Origin: Changshengia sp963803165 | GTDB lineage: Bacteria; Chloroflexota; Dormibacteria; Aeolococcales; Aeolococcaceae | DNA: 64,000 nt | Direction of reading: 5' to 3' | NCBI GenBank assembly: GCA_963803165.1 | Contig: CAWDLK010000004.1 | Span: 434,001-498,000, forward strand | Part shown: piece after piece, positions 24,945 to 33,946 of the stretch | Position numbering within the stretch: position 1 is the first letter of the stretch | Layout: each line of letters starts with the position of its first letter | Program-made: the position numbers and the translations under genes | Notes under the pieces: model-generated | Told to the model about the DNA's origin: nothing | What the model saw: only the letters and a program-made list of their open reading frames with translations | The model's database searches: none

Positions 24945-27317
24945 CTACGAGACCCCGAAGCCCTCCGAGGGAATCCCCGCGGGACGGGGCAGCCGGAGGA
25001 TCCGGCGGCTGCCGTCACGGGCCCGCTCACGACGGAGGAGGGCGGCGAGGTCCTCCAGGTCCACCGGCGGGGAGTAGTAGTCACCCTGGGCCAGGCGGCA
25101 GCCCATCTCCCGCAGCCGGGTCGCCTGGTGGACGGTCTCGACGCCCTCGGCGATCACCTCGAGATCCAGGATCCTCGACATCGCCAGGATGGCGCGGGCG
25201 ATGGGAGCCGTCTCCCCGGCGCCCACCATGTCCTTGATGAAGGCCCGATCCACCTTGAGGACGTCGAAGTCGCACATGGTCAGGTAGGTGAGCGACGAGT
25301 AGCCGGCTCCGAAGTCGTCGATGGCGAGCCTGATCCCCATCTCCTTGAGCATCGTCAGGGTGCGCACCGTGGTGACGTTGTCCCGCAGCAGCGCGGACTC
25401 GGTCACCTCCATGGTCAGCTCCTGCGGCGCCACGTCGTAGGCCGTCAGGGCATCCCGGACGTCGTCGACCAGGTCGCGGCCCCGGATCGAGAAGGGCGAG
25501 AGGTTGACGCTCACCGTGAGGCGCACCCGGCCGGGCAGCTGGGATCGCACCGAGCGCAGCCCGGCGAGCGCCTCGCGCAGCACCCACCGCTCCACGTCGC
25601 GGATGATCCCGATCTCCTCGGCGACGGGGATGAAGTCGAGGGGAGAGATCAGCCCCTTGCTGGGGTGGTGCCAGCGGACCAGGGCCTCGAAGCCCTGCAC
25701 CCGCGACGTCTCCATGTCGACGATGGGCTGGAACTGCACGCGCAGCTCGGATGCCTCGAGGCAGTGGAGGAGGTCGGATTCGAGCTCCATGCGCGCCAGA
25801 GCGGCCGCGTACATCCGGGGCTCGAAGAGCACGTGGCGGTTCTTGCCGCCGGCCTTGGCCCGGTACATGGCGACGTCGGCGTTGCGGAGCAGGTCGCTGG
25901 CCCCGTCATCGGTCGGGCTGGAGAGGGCGACCCCGATGCTGGCGCTGGCGGGCACCCGCTTGCCCCCGAGCACGAAGGGGCTCTGCAGGGCGGCGAGCAG
26001 GCGCCGGGCCAGGCCGATCGCGTCCGAGGGGCGGCGAGCGTTCTCCATCAGGATCGCGAACTCGTCGCCGCCGAGCCGGCCGGCGAAGTCACCGCGGCGC
26101 AGGCAGGCGCGGATCCGATCCCCGATCTGGACCAGCAGCTCGTCCCCCGCCGAATGCCCGAGGCTGTCGTTGATCACCTTGAAGCCGTCGACATCGAGGT
26201 AGAGCAGGGCAAGGCGGCAGCCGTGGCGGCGGTTGCGGACGGCGGCCTGCTCGAGGCGCTGAACGAAGAGCGCGCGGCTCGCGAGACCGGTCAACCCGTC
26301 GTGGTAGGCGAGCTCCATCGCCTCGACGGTGCGGGCGTCGGTGAGGGCAAGGCTGGCGTGCTGGGCGAAGGCCTCGAGGGCCTCGCGCTCCACCGCCCCG
26401 TAGCGCCGGTCCGGGTCCGGAGAGCCGACCACCAGGGCCCCCACCGGCCTGCCCTCCTCATGCACCGGGGCGGCCATCGCACAGGCGAGGCCCAGGGTGG
26501 AGAGCCATGCCACCTCCTCGGCATCGCCGCTGGAGAGCGCGGCCGCCACCACCTGGTTGCCGGCCAACGCCTCTCCGAGGAAGCCTGCGTTGATCGGGAG
26601 GCGGTGGACGCGGGCCCGCACCTCCTCCGCCAGCCCCACCGAGGACATCTGCACCGTCGAGCACGGATCCCCGGGATCGATGATGCGGAGCGACGCGACG
26701 CTGTCGCCGAGCAGCTCGGCGGCGCCGGCGGTGATCGCGTGGAGCACCTCGGGGAGGGGGGCCCGGTGCGAGATCGAGCGCTGGATCCGGGAGAGCCGCT
26801 CGAGCAGCAGCTGACGCTCCTGGAGCGAGGTCGCGAGGGCGGCGTTCTCCGCCGCCCGGCGTTCGCTCAGTGCCCGGGCGCGCCGCTCCGCCTCCAGCAG
26901 CTGCATCGTCTCCTGGCTCATGCGGAGAGCGCCGGCCATGCCGCGCAGGAGGTTGATCTCCTCGGGGAGGAAGCGCTGGTCGCCGAGGCGGGCCAGGACC
27001 ACGTGGCTGGCGGCCCGGGGGGCGAGGGGGACGGAGACCGCGGTGCAGTGCCCGAGCCCGGGCAGCTCCACCCCCCGCGAGCGGGTCCTGCCGGCCACGG
27101 CGATCAGCTCCGCCGGAACGGGCTCCGGAACGCCGACCGAGAGGACGCACCGATCCCCCCGGACCAGGATGGCGATCTCCGCCTCCAGGGTCTCGGCCGC
27201 GTTCTCGAGGCCGACCCGGAGGGCCGTGGGCTCGTCGGGGGAGTGCACCAGCGTGGAGAGGTACTCCACGAGCTGATGGGTGGCCCACCAGTCGGCACGC
27301 ACCTCAGCGGTCCTCAC
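24945..27317 (-). CDS. GAF-GAF-GGDEF-EAL protein (cyclic-di-GMP turnover)
   Basis: A soluble 790-residue protein. Order: GAF-like region (about 10-145), coiled linker, second GAF (about 180-325), GGDEF domain (about 335-495) with RLGGDEFAIL and an intact active site, then EAL domain (about 515-765) with FEALVRWHHP, SVNLSPFSI, EVTESALL and DDFGAGYSSL. All key catalytic residues of both enzymes are visible, so it could make or break cyclic di-GMP according to the GAF input. It begins 44 bases after the FIST gene stop, on the same strand. Confidence 0.93.
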   Translation of the reverse strand: MRTAEVRADWWATHQLVEYLSTLVHSPDEPTALRVGLENAAETLEAEIAILVRGDRCVLSVGVPEPVPAELIAVAGRTRSRGVELPGLGHCTAVSVPLAPRAASHVVLARLGDQRFLPEEINLLRGMAGALRMSQETMQLLEAERRARALSERRAAENAALATSLQERQLLLERLSRIQRSISHRAPLPEVLHAITAGAAELLGDSVASLRIIDPGDPCSTVQMSSVGLAEEVRARVHRLPINAGFLGEALAGNQVVAAALSSGDAEEVAWLSTLGLACAMAAPVHEEGRPVGALVVGSPDPDRRYGAVEREALEAFAQHASLALTDARTVEAMELAYHDGLTGLASRALFVQRLEQAAVRNRRHGCRLALLYLDVDGFKVINDSLGHSAGDELLVQIGDRIRACLRRGDFAGRLGGDEFAILMENARRPSDAIGLARRLLAALQSPFVLGGKRVPASASIGVALSSPTDDGASDLLRNADVAMYRAKAGGKNRHVLFEPRMYAAALARMELESDLLHCLEASELRVQFQPIVDMETSRVQGFEALVRWHHPSKGLISPLDFIPVAEEIGIIRDVERWVLREALAGLRSVRSQLPGRVRLTVSVNLSPFSIRGRDLVDDVRDALTAYDVAPQELTMEVTESALLRDNVTTVRTLTMLKEMGIRLAIDDFGAGYSSLTYLTMCDFDVLKVDRAFIKDMVGAGETAPIARAILAMSRILDLEVIAEGVETVHQATRLREMGCRLAQGDYYSPPVDLEDLAALLRRERARDGSRRILRLPRPAGIPSEGFGVS

Positions 27318-27361
27318 GCCGCAACGCGACCGACGCCGCCCTGCGATTCATTCGAGGCTGA

Positions 27362-28567
27362 TCAGGAGATCGCCAGGGCGACGAGGGTCTGGTTGTGGAA
27401 GCCGCTGCCGCCCCGGACCCGCGCGATCTCCCCGTAGCTGTAGAAGCCGGCCACCGGCGCCCCCTGCGCGTGCCGAGCCATCCGCTCCACCTCGGCCGTG
27501 GCGCCGGCCGGACCGAGCATGCACTTGCGACCGACGCAGTCGAAGGCGACCATCCCGATCGGGGGCCGGCCCTCCAGCCCGCGCATCGCGTCGGCGCAGG
27601 CGCGATCCGTGGCGTCGAGCACCGAGGCGGCGTCGCACTCCATGAACCAGGTCACCGCGCCGTTGGGGATCAGGGCGTTGCAGGCGATGGCTCGGCTCTC
27701 GAAGTCAGCCCGGAAGACGCACCGCAGCCGCTCGCCGCTGCGGCGGCTGAGCCCAAGCGGGTGGGTCACGGCGAAGCGGGTGAACGCCGCCTGGTCCCGG
27801 TAGCACTCGCTCGGGGCCTCGAGACGGCCCAGATAGACATCCATCGCCGGCTCGTCGTCGAGGCTTGTGATGAGGTTCTCCGTGCTGCCGGTGACGAGGA
27901 GAGGCTCGCCGAACGGCCGCCAGCTGTGGCGCACGCCGACGCCCAGCGGGGAGTCGGTGCCGATCGCCGCCGCGACCACCGCGTTGGCCAGGACGTCGCC
28001 GCCGTGGATCTGGCGGGTGTCCGACATGCGCAGGTTGTCGGCCGCCGTGCCGCCCACCAGGGGGACGGCCGCGCCTGCGACGCTGTAGGCGCCCCGGATG
28101 ATCTCCTGATGGTCTCCGGCCAGGCCATCGGTGAGCAGGAGCAGGATCCGGTGCTTCCGGGTACTCACGGCGTCGACGCAGCCAGCGACCTCCGCACCCG
28201 CCTGGCGCAGCCGCGACCCGATGCCCGTGGCGGCGCCGGTCGCGACCGAGAAGCCCTTCCCGCCGAGGGCCATGACCACGACGCCGCCCTCCGAGGGTCC
28301 GCTCGACGTGATCTCCCCGGCGGTGGTCGAGCCGACCAGCGGCGCATCGCCGCTCTCGGCCCGGACTCCGGCGATGAGCTCGGTCAGCCGGTGCTCGGGC
28401 GAGCAGAAGACCAGGAGCAGGGCGGGGTCGTCCCTCGCCATCGCCTCCCGGGCGGCCTCGCGACCGGCCGTGCCGGAGCACGAGGCGGACGACCGTCCGA
28501 CCGAGGCCCAACGATCCTGGGTGCCCGCAACCCCCACCGGGGCCTGGCTCCTGGTGCCCGTGATCAC
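27362..28567 (-). CDS. FIST domain sensor protein
   Basis: About 401 residues with an N-terminal FIST domain (SPEHRLTELIAGVRAESGDAP, VGSTTAGEI) and the FIST_C domain (GTAADNLRMSDT earlier, then GFYSYGEIARVRGGSGFHNQT at the end). FIST proteins are thought to bind small ligands such as amino acids and feed signal-transduction systems. The long open frame runs back to 28891, which would overlap tRNA-Gln; the GTG at 28567 with GAGGAGG five bases upstream is the right start. Cotranscription with the GGDEF-EAL gene is likely. Confidence 0.87.
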   Translation of the reverse strand: MITGTRSQAPVGVAGTQDRWASVGRSSASCSGTAGREAAREAMARDDPALLLVFCSPEHRLTELIAGVRAESGDAPLVGSTTAGEITSSGPSEGGVVVMALGGKGFSVATGAATGIGSRLRQAGAEVAGCVDAVSTRKHRILLLLTDGLAGDHQEIIRGAYSVAGAAVPLVGGTAADNLRMSDTRQIHGGDVLANAVVAAAIGTDSPLGVGVRHSWRPFGEPLLVTGSTENLITSLDDEPAMDVYLGRLEAPSECYRDQAAFTRFAVTHPLGLSRRSGERLRCVFRADFESRAIACNALIPNGAVTWFMECDAASVLDATDRACADAMRGLEGRPPIGMVAFDCVGRKCMLGPAGATAEVERMARHAQGAPVAGFYSYGEIARVRGGSGFHNQTLVALAIS

Positions 28568-28846
28568 CCCAACCTCCTCGCGTCCCCGGGCCGCCAACGC
28601 ACGTGGGTGCGCCGCCACGGTGAAGGGTGGCACGGACCCGGCGGGTTGGAGATGGCACCATGAAGCCGTCAAACTTCCATCACCTGCGCGGGGGTGGATT
28701 CGACCTTCGCGCGACCGCCCGCGGCAGATCGTCACGTCGCCATGCCGGGCCACCTCGGCGCGCCCACGATGCACGCGGCGCCAGCCATCGGCGGGGCACG
28801 CCGCCGCGGGGAGGGGCGCCGGTGCGGTTAGACTCGCCAGCGCCGC

Positions 28847-28921
28847 TGGGGAGTGGCCAAGTGGTAAGGCAGCTGACTCTGGATCAGCCAATCGCAGGTT
28901 CGAATCCTGCCTCCCCAGCCA
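28847..28921 (+). tRNA. tRNA-Gln (CTG)
   Basis: Complete cloverleaf: acceptor TGGGGAG with CTCCCCA, D-arm GCC/GGC, anticodon stem GCTGA/TCAGC around loop CTCTGGA (anticodon CTG), T-stem GCAGG/CCTGC with loop TTCGAAT, discriminator G73 and encoded CCA. TAGACT at 28829-28834 may be the -10 box. Confidence 0.95.
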
Positions 28922-29012
28922 TTGTGATGTCTCGAGAGATGCTGGACGGCTGTCTCAGGACATCGTGGACTCGAGGGCGGACAGCAGTTGTCCGGCGGTT
29001 GGATTCGGTGCC

Positions 29013-30326
29013 TCAGAGCCCGGCGGCGGTGCCCGCCACGGTCAGGCCCATGACGATCACGGCGGCGGTCACGGCCACGAGGAGCACCCGCTCCCAGAGC
29101 CGGAGGCGGTAGGGCTCGGGCAGCACGGTCCAGGCGAGGACGATCAGGAAGACCAGCACGATCGGAAGCAGCAGCGCGTTGAGGATCTCCACGGCGATGG
29201 CCAGGCCCACCAGCGAGCTGCTGGTCAGCACCAGCACCGAGGAGAGCAGCACCGCACCGGTGAACACCCCGTAGAAGAGCGGCGCCTGACGGAACCTCCG
29301 GTTCAGGCTGTGGGGCGTGCCGGCGACCTCGGAGAAGGCCCAGGCGGCCCCCAGGGAGACGACCAGGGCGGCGACCAGCGCGGCACCCGCCACCCCCATG
29401 GCGAAGGCCAGCCGTCCGCCGGCGGCGCCGAGCGAGGAGGTGAGCGCGGTCGAGATCTGGGCGACGGTGTTGAGCGACCCGGCGTGGCGGTGGAAGAGGC
29501 TTGCTCCGGTCGCCACGAGGACCGCCATCATGATCACCTGGGTCACCACCGCGCCGATGGCGGTGTCCACCCTCGCCGCCCTGATGTCGCGCACGGTGAT
29601 CCCCTTGTCGAGGATCGCCGCCTGCTGGTAGAAGATCATCCAGGGCATCACCACCGCTCCGACGTTGGCGGCGACCAGGGCCAGGTAGCCCGGGTCGCCC
29701 AGCGGCTGTCCCGACACCAGGCTCCCGGCCAGGGCCCCCGGGTCCGGGTGGGCCCGGATCGCCGCCACCAGGAAGGCCAGCTCGAAGAGCCCGAGGCCGA
29801 GCCCGATGATCTCCACCCGTCGATAGGTCCCCGAGGCGACCACCAGGAGCAGCAGCGCCGCCGCTCCGGGGACGATCAACTGCGGAGGCACGCCGACGAT
29901 GCTTCCCACTCCGGCGATGCCGGCGAACTCGGTGACCAGGGCGCCGACGCTGGTGACCAGGAGGGTCCCGACCGAGACGGCCGCCCAGCCCCGCCCGAAG
30001 CGCTCCTTGATGAGCTGCGCGTGGCCCTTCCCGGTGGTGAGCCCGAGCCGCACGGTCAGCTCCATGACCAGGTACAGGATCGGGATGAGGGCGACCTCGA
30101 GAGGGAGGAGCCGGTAGCCGAAGCGGGCTCCGGACTGGGCGGCGGTGACCACGCTGCCGGCGTCCGTGTCGGCGAGCATGACCATCAGACCGGGGCCGGC
30201 CGCGGCGAGGAGCATGAGGTGGCGGCGCCGCAGCAGGGACGGCGGGCGCCGGGGCTCGGTGCCCGTCTCCGCCGGGAGGGTCTCCTCCGCCACCGCGGCC
30301 CGGAGCGCCGCGGCCCGGACGTTCAC
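29013..30326 (-). CDS. NRAMP-family metal transporter with variant binding motifs
   Basis: Proton-coupled divalent-metal transporter family, about 437 residues from a GTG at 30326 and around 11 membrane helices. In TM1 the usual DPGN is DAGS (ADTDAGSVVTAAQSG): the metal-binding Asp is kept and the Asn is Ser. In TM6 the usual MPHN is MPWM (GAVVMPWMIFYQQ): the Met is kept, the His is Trp. So the site is altered but not lost; manganese, iron or magnesium cannot be chosen from sequence. The longer frame to 30464 has an Arg/Pro/Gly-rich start that looks non-coding. Confidence 0.82.
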   Translation of the reverse strand: MNVRAAALRAAVAEETLPAETGTEPRRPPSLLRRRHLMLLAAAGPGLMVMLADTDAGSVVTAAQSGARFGYRLLPLEVALIPILYLVMELTVRLGLTTGKGHAQLIKERFGRGWAAVSVGTLLVTSVGALVTEFAGIAGVGSIVGVPPQLIVPGAAALLLLVVASGTYRRVEIIGLGLGLFELAFLVAAIRAHPDPGALAGSLVSGQPLGDPGYLALVAANVGAVVMPWMIFYQQAAILDKGITVRDIRAARVDTAIGAVVTQVIMMAVLVATGASLFHRHAGSLNTVAQISTALTSSLGAAGGRLAFAMGVAGAALVAALVVSLGAAWAFSEVAGTPHSLNRRFRQAPLFYGVFTGAVLLSSVLVLTSSSLVGLAIAVEILNALLLPIVLVFLIVLAWTVLPEPYRLRLWERVLLVAVTAAVIVMGLTVAGTAAGL

Positions 30327-30582
30327 CTCGACGCCCTCACGCGGCGAGTCGACGGCTCCGCCGCCCCGGGGCTGACCGGAGCGCGCCCGGCCCCGGCACG
30401 GGGGCCCCGTGGGGCCGCCGGCGGCACCGCGGGGGTGGCGGAGATACCGGACGCCATCTCCCACCTAGCGTCCTCTATCTGGGGGTCACACCTCTAGAGC
30501 CGGAGGTCACGGGCCGGTATGGCCGTGCGTCACCCGCAACTCCCGGGCGGCCACCTGGCCTCGGCCTGCGCGCTGGAGGGCC

Positions 30583-30704
30583 GTCGCGCTCAGTACCGTG
30601 TACTGGGCGATCCTCCGCGTCGCGCTCAGTACCGTGTACTGGGCGGTCCTCCGCTCGGCGCGAGAAGCCTTCGGCTCTCGCTCCTCGCTCCGTCGCGCTC
30701 AGTA
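30583..30704. repeat. Tandem 36-bp repeats with internal palindromes
   Basis: Two adjacent 36-base copies (30583-30618 and 30619-30654) differ at one base. Each contains the palindrome CAGTAC-CGT-GTACTG (30591-30605, 30627-30641). A third, 13-base partial copy (30692-30704) contains the stop codon of the CHAP gene, so the array may have grown by duplication of that gene's 3' end. The remainder of the 30327-30698 gap holds no gene I can support. Confidence 0.75.
30660..30681 (-). terminator. Stem-loop after the CHAP gene
   Basis: A nine-pair hairpin with a one-base bulge (GCGAGA / TCTCGC outer, GCC / GGC inner) lies 18 bases past the CHAP stop codon. No U-tract follows, so it may be a terminator of weak type or an mRNA-stabilising structure. 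Confidence 0.4.
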
Positions 30705-31859
30705 GATGAAGCCCTCGACGTCGTTGAGGGTGGTCACCTGACGGGCATCGACCTGCCCGAGCCCGTTGTAGTTGGCCTCGTCGACGTAGAAGTCCGTCGA
30801 GCTGATCACCCCGACGACGTAGGCGACGTGGCCGTAGTAGCTGTAACCGCCACCGGAGCCCCAGACCACGATGGAGCCGGGCTTGGGGGTCGAGCCGGTC
30901 GAGTAGCCCTGGGCCTGGGCGTTGCCCAGCCACGCGTCGGCGTTGCCCCACCAGGTCACCTCACGCAGGGAGGCGACGTACCAGGTGCACTGGCCCCAGG
31001 GGAAGGAGTTGGGGATGTCTCCGAAGGCGAAGGGGCAGAGGGCGGCCCCGCAGCTGCCACCGCCGCCGCCGCCCGCCGCCGCCGCCGCCGCCGCCGCCGC
31101 GGCAGCCTCCGCGGCCGCCTGCTCCTCGGCCTGCACGGTGGCGATCTGGTCGAGCAGGGACTGGCGCTGGTTGATCAGGCCGGCGGCCTGGGCGCCGAGC
31201 GATGCCACCTGGGCCTTGAGCTGGGCCTCCTGCCCCTGGAGCTGGGCCTCGAGGGTCTCCAGCTGGCTCTCGGCCTGCGCCGCCTGGGCGAGCTGGGCTT
31301 GCTGGGTCTGGCGCAGGGCGGTGAGGCGCTGCTCGTCGGCCTTGACCGCCGCGATCAGCTGCTGGAACTTCTGGCTCATCGCGGTGGCGGAGCCGAGCTT
31401 CTCCATCAGCTCCGCGATGCTCTGGCTGTCCACGAGGCCGGCCACCACCCCGGTACCGCCCGCCGTGTAGATCACCACCATGACCTGGGTCAGCTGCGCC
31501 TTCTCGCCGTTGAGGTGGACGGTATCCACCTGGATCGCCTCGGCGGTCTGGGCGAGGGCCAGGTTGAGCTGGACGATCTGAGTCTGGGTCTGCGCCACCT
31601 GCGCCTGGGTGCTGTCGATCTGCTGCTGCACCGCGGCGGCCTGGGCGTTCGCCGTCGCCTCGCTGCCCTGCAGCGAATGGAGCTGAGTGCCCAGGGTGTC
31701 GTACTGGGACTGGAGCTGGCTGATCTGGTCGCCGTAGGAGTTGGCGAGCCGGACCGGGGGCAGCGCCACGCGCTCCGAGGGGGGCATGGCAGCGGCGACC
31801 GCTCCGATCGCGAGGACGGAGACGGCGAGCTTGCGGGTGAGGCGAGTGGTGAAGCGCAA
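30699..31859 (-). CDS. Secreted coiled-coil CHAP-domain peptidoglycan hydrolase
   Basis: Exported cell-wall hydrolase of about 386 residues. Basic N-terminus and signal peptide (RKLAVSVLAIGAVAAAM), a long coiled coil rich in Gln/Ala (about 45-255) as in PcsB and RipA/CwlO-type proteins, an Ala- then Gly-rich linker encoded by a GCC-repeat tract near 31073-31100, and a C-terminal CHAP domain with the catalytic Cys in WGQCTWYVAS and His in YYGHVAYV. The start is a TTG at 31859 with AGGGA upstream, just before the signal peptide; no ATG or GTG fits. PcsB-like proteins are often controlled by FtsEX, not seen here. Confidence 0.87.
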   Translation of the reverse strand: MRFTTRLTRKLAVSVLAIGAVAAAMPPSERVALPPVRLANSYGDQISQLQSQYDTLGTQLHSLQGSEATANAQAAAVQQQIDSTQAQVAQTQTQIVQLNLALAQTAEAIQVDTVHLNGEKAQLTQVMVVIYTAGGTGVVAGLVDSQSIAELMEKLGSATAMSQKFQQLIAAVKADEQRLTALRQTQQAQLAQAAQAESQLETLEAQLQGQEAQLKAQVASLGAQAAGLINQRQSLLDQIATVQAEEQAAAEAAAAAAAAAAAGGGGGGSCGAALCPFAFGDIPNSFPWGQCTWYVASLREVTWWGNADAWLGNAQAQGYSTGSTPKPGSIVVWGSGGGYSYYGHVAYVVGVISSTDFYVDEANYNGLGQVDARQVTTLNDVEGFIY

Positions 31860-32105
31860 AATCCGTATCCCTGGAGCGGTGCCGGGGGCGGAGCATATCA
31901 GCGCTCCTCCGACCCGCCACCGCCCCTTCAGCGATTCGTCACGCGCTCGTGACGGCATCCCCAGAGGCGGCCCGCCCCGCGTCGCCGATCGCGCGCCGCC
32001 CCGGGGTGACCGCGTCGAGACACCGGGAGAGCGGGGATGGCCTCCCACTCCGATGGGAGCGCGGTGACTGTGTAGAGTTGGCGAAGACCAGGCACGGCCA
32101 CGCAG

Positions 32106-33311
32106 ATGGAGGGAATCGTCCAGGTGAGCGAGGCGCAGGAGGTCAAGCCCGCAGAGGCGGCGGCACCCGTCCTTGCCCCTCGGGGCCTCGAGGGGGTGGC
32201 GGTATCGGAGACCCGCATCGGGGACGTCCGGGGAGAGGAGGGCTTCTACCACTACCGCGGTTACGACGCCACCGAGCTGGCCCGGCACTGCTCCTTCGAG
32301 CAGGTCTGGCACCTGCTCCTGGTCGGCGAGCTGCCCGGACCTCGAGAGCTGCGCTGGCTCCAGGACCAGGAGGTCGCGGGCCGGGCCCTCCCCGGGGGGG
32401 TCGCTCCCGCCCTGGACGTGATCGCCCGGCTGCCCGGCTACACGCCACTCGGGGCGCTCCGCACCGCGGTCTCGCTGTGCGCCGCCGCCCTCAACCTGCA
32501 GCCCACCCTCGACCTCGCCCCCGACCAGGTGCGCGCCGACGCGCTCCGGATGGTGGCGCTGACGCCGGTGCTGCTGATGCGGCTCCACCGCATGCACCAG
32601 GGCCTGGACCCGGTCGACCCCGACCCCGATCTCCACTACGCCGCCGCCTACCTCCAGATGCTGACCGGCAAGCGCCCCGACGCAGTGGCCGCGCACGCCC
32701 TCGAGCGCTACCTGATCACGACCATGGACCACGGCTTCAACTCCAGCACCTTCACCGCCCGGGTCATCACCTCCACCGGCAGCGACATGGGCTCGGCCCT
32801 CACCGGGGCCATCGGCGCGCTCGCCGGGCCGCTCCACGGGGGGGCGCCCTCGCGCGCACTGGACATGCTCGACGCCATCGGCACCCCGGAACGCGCCGAG
32901 GAGCTGCTGCGCGACGAGGTTCAGGCCGGCGGCCGTCTGATGGGCTTCGGCCACCGCATCTACAAGACGGACGACCCCCGCTCGGTCCTCCTCCACGAGG
33001 TGGCCCGGGAGCTCGGTGGTCCGCAGGTGGAGTTCGCCGAGCACGTCGAGGCCACCGCGCTGCGGGTCCTCAGCGAGCTCAAGCCGGGCCGGCGCCTCTA
33101 CACCAACGTCGAGTTCTACTCCGGGGTGGTGATGAACACGGTGGGCGTCCCCCGGGACATGTTCACCCCGACCTTCGCGTGCAGCCGGACGGTGGGCTGG
33201 ACCTCGGCCATCGCCGAGCAGGCGGCCAACAACCGGCTGATCCGCCCATCGGCGATCTACGTCGGGCCCCCCGCCCCCCGGCCGCTTCCCGACGGCTACG
33301 CCTACGCCTGA
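32106..33311 (+). CDS. Citrate synthase, CitA (citrate synthase 2)-like
   Basis: Condenses acetyl-CoA and oxaloacetate. The 401 residues carry GPLHGGAP and GFGHRIYKTDDPR with the two catalytic histidines. The position of the usual catalytic Asp reads NVEFYSG, a Glu, as in the actinobacterial CitA group rather than the main GltA group; the ends (LIRPSAIYVGP) also match CitA. Activity may therefore be lower or specialised. The ATG at 32106 is used; GTG at 32124 with GGAGGG upstream is a possible alternative start. Confidence 0.9.
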   Translation: MEGIVQVSEAQEVKPAEAAAPVLAPRGLEGVAVSETRIGDVRGEEGFYHYRGYDATELARHCSFEQVWHLLLVGELPGPRELRWLQDQEVAGRALPGGVAPALDVIARLPGYTPLGALRTAVSLCAAALNLQPTLDLAPDQVRADALRMVALTPVLLMRLHRMHQGLDPVDPDPDLHYAAAYLQMLTGKRPDAVAAHALERYLITTMDHGFNSSTFTARVITSTGSDMGSALTGAIGALAGPLHGGAPSRALDMLDAIGTPERAEELLRDEVQAGGRLMGFGHRIYKTDDPRSVLLHEVARELGGPQVEFAEHVEATALRVLSELKPGRRLYTNVEFYSGVVMNTVGVPRDMFTPTFACSRTVGWTSAIAEQAANNRLIRPSAIYVGPPAPRPLPDGYAYA

Positions 33312-33382
33312 CCGCTAGCCTGGCGCCGGCCCGCCCGTCGAGGGACAATGTCTGCATTCGTCCCCAGGAGGAGGGATGCACG

Positions 33383-33922
33383 ATGCCCACACTCGTGCGA
33401 CCGGTGGCCCCCGATCCCTATGACCTGCTGCCCGCGGTCCCCGCGTTCTCCCTGGCCAGCGACGACATCCGCGACGGCGAGCCCCTCGGCGCCCTCCACG
33501 TCCACGACAGCGCGGGGGGCGGCAACCGGAGCCCTCAGCTCCGCTGGAGCGGGCAGCCGGCCGAGACCCGCAGCCTGGTGGTGACCTGCTTCGATCCCGA
33601 CGCCCCCACCGCGAGCGGCTTCTGGCACTGGGTCCTGGTGGGTGTGCCCGCCTCGGTCACCGAGCTGCCGCGCGCCGCCGGCGCGTTCGGCATCCCCCTC
33701 CCCGAGGGCGCCTTCCACGTGCGCAACGACTTCGGCACCCTCGACTACGGGGGCGCCGCACCGCCGCCCGGGGACCGTCCCCACCGCTACATCTTCGCCG
33801 TCCATGCCGTGGACACCGAGGACCTCGGGCTGGACCCGGCGGTCTCCCCGGCGGTCGTCGGCTTCACCCTCACCTTCCACGTCATCGCCCGGGCGACGCT
33901 CCGCGCCACCTACCGGCGCTGA
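33383..33922 (+). CDS. YbhB/YbcL (PEBP, Raf-kinase-inhibitor-like) protein
   Basis: A 179-residue phosphatidylethanolamine-binding-protein fold with the family signatures SPQLRWSGQPAETRSLVVTC, DPDAPTASGFWHWVL, and GGAAPPPGDRPHRYIFAVHA. AGGAGGAGGG ends eight bases before the ATG at 33383. Bacterial members are intact enzymes-like folds of unknown role. It follows citrate synthase by 71 bases and converges on the aldo/keto reductase. Confidence 0.9.
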   Translation: MPTLVRPVAPDPYDLLPAVPAFSLASDDIRDGEPLGALHVHDSAGGGNRSPQLRWSGQPAETRSLVVTCFDPDAPTASGFWHWVLVGVPASVTELPRAAGAFGIPLPEGAFHVRNDFGTLDYGGAAPPPGDRPHRYIFAVHAVDTEDLGLDPAVSPAVVGFTLTFHVIARATLRATYRR

Positions 33923-33946
33923 GGCCCCGTCCGGCACGGGACGGTC

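Noticed and set aside
23781..27437. Plus-strand open frame of over 1200 codons
   Set aside because: It lies antisense to the chemoreceptor, zinc-ribbon and GGDEF-EAL genes, which have clear domains; its composition (Gly/Arg/His/Asp/Pro-rich) is typical of reading GC-rich DNA in the wrong frame.
30583..30704. CRISPR array
   Set aside because: Only two full copies, directly adjacent with no spacers, and no cas genes.
31860..33044. N-terminal extension of the CHAP protein frame
   Set aside because: The part before 31859 is antisense to citrate synthase and precedes the signal peptide; a TTG start fits better.
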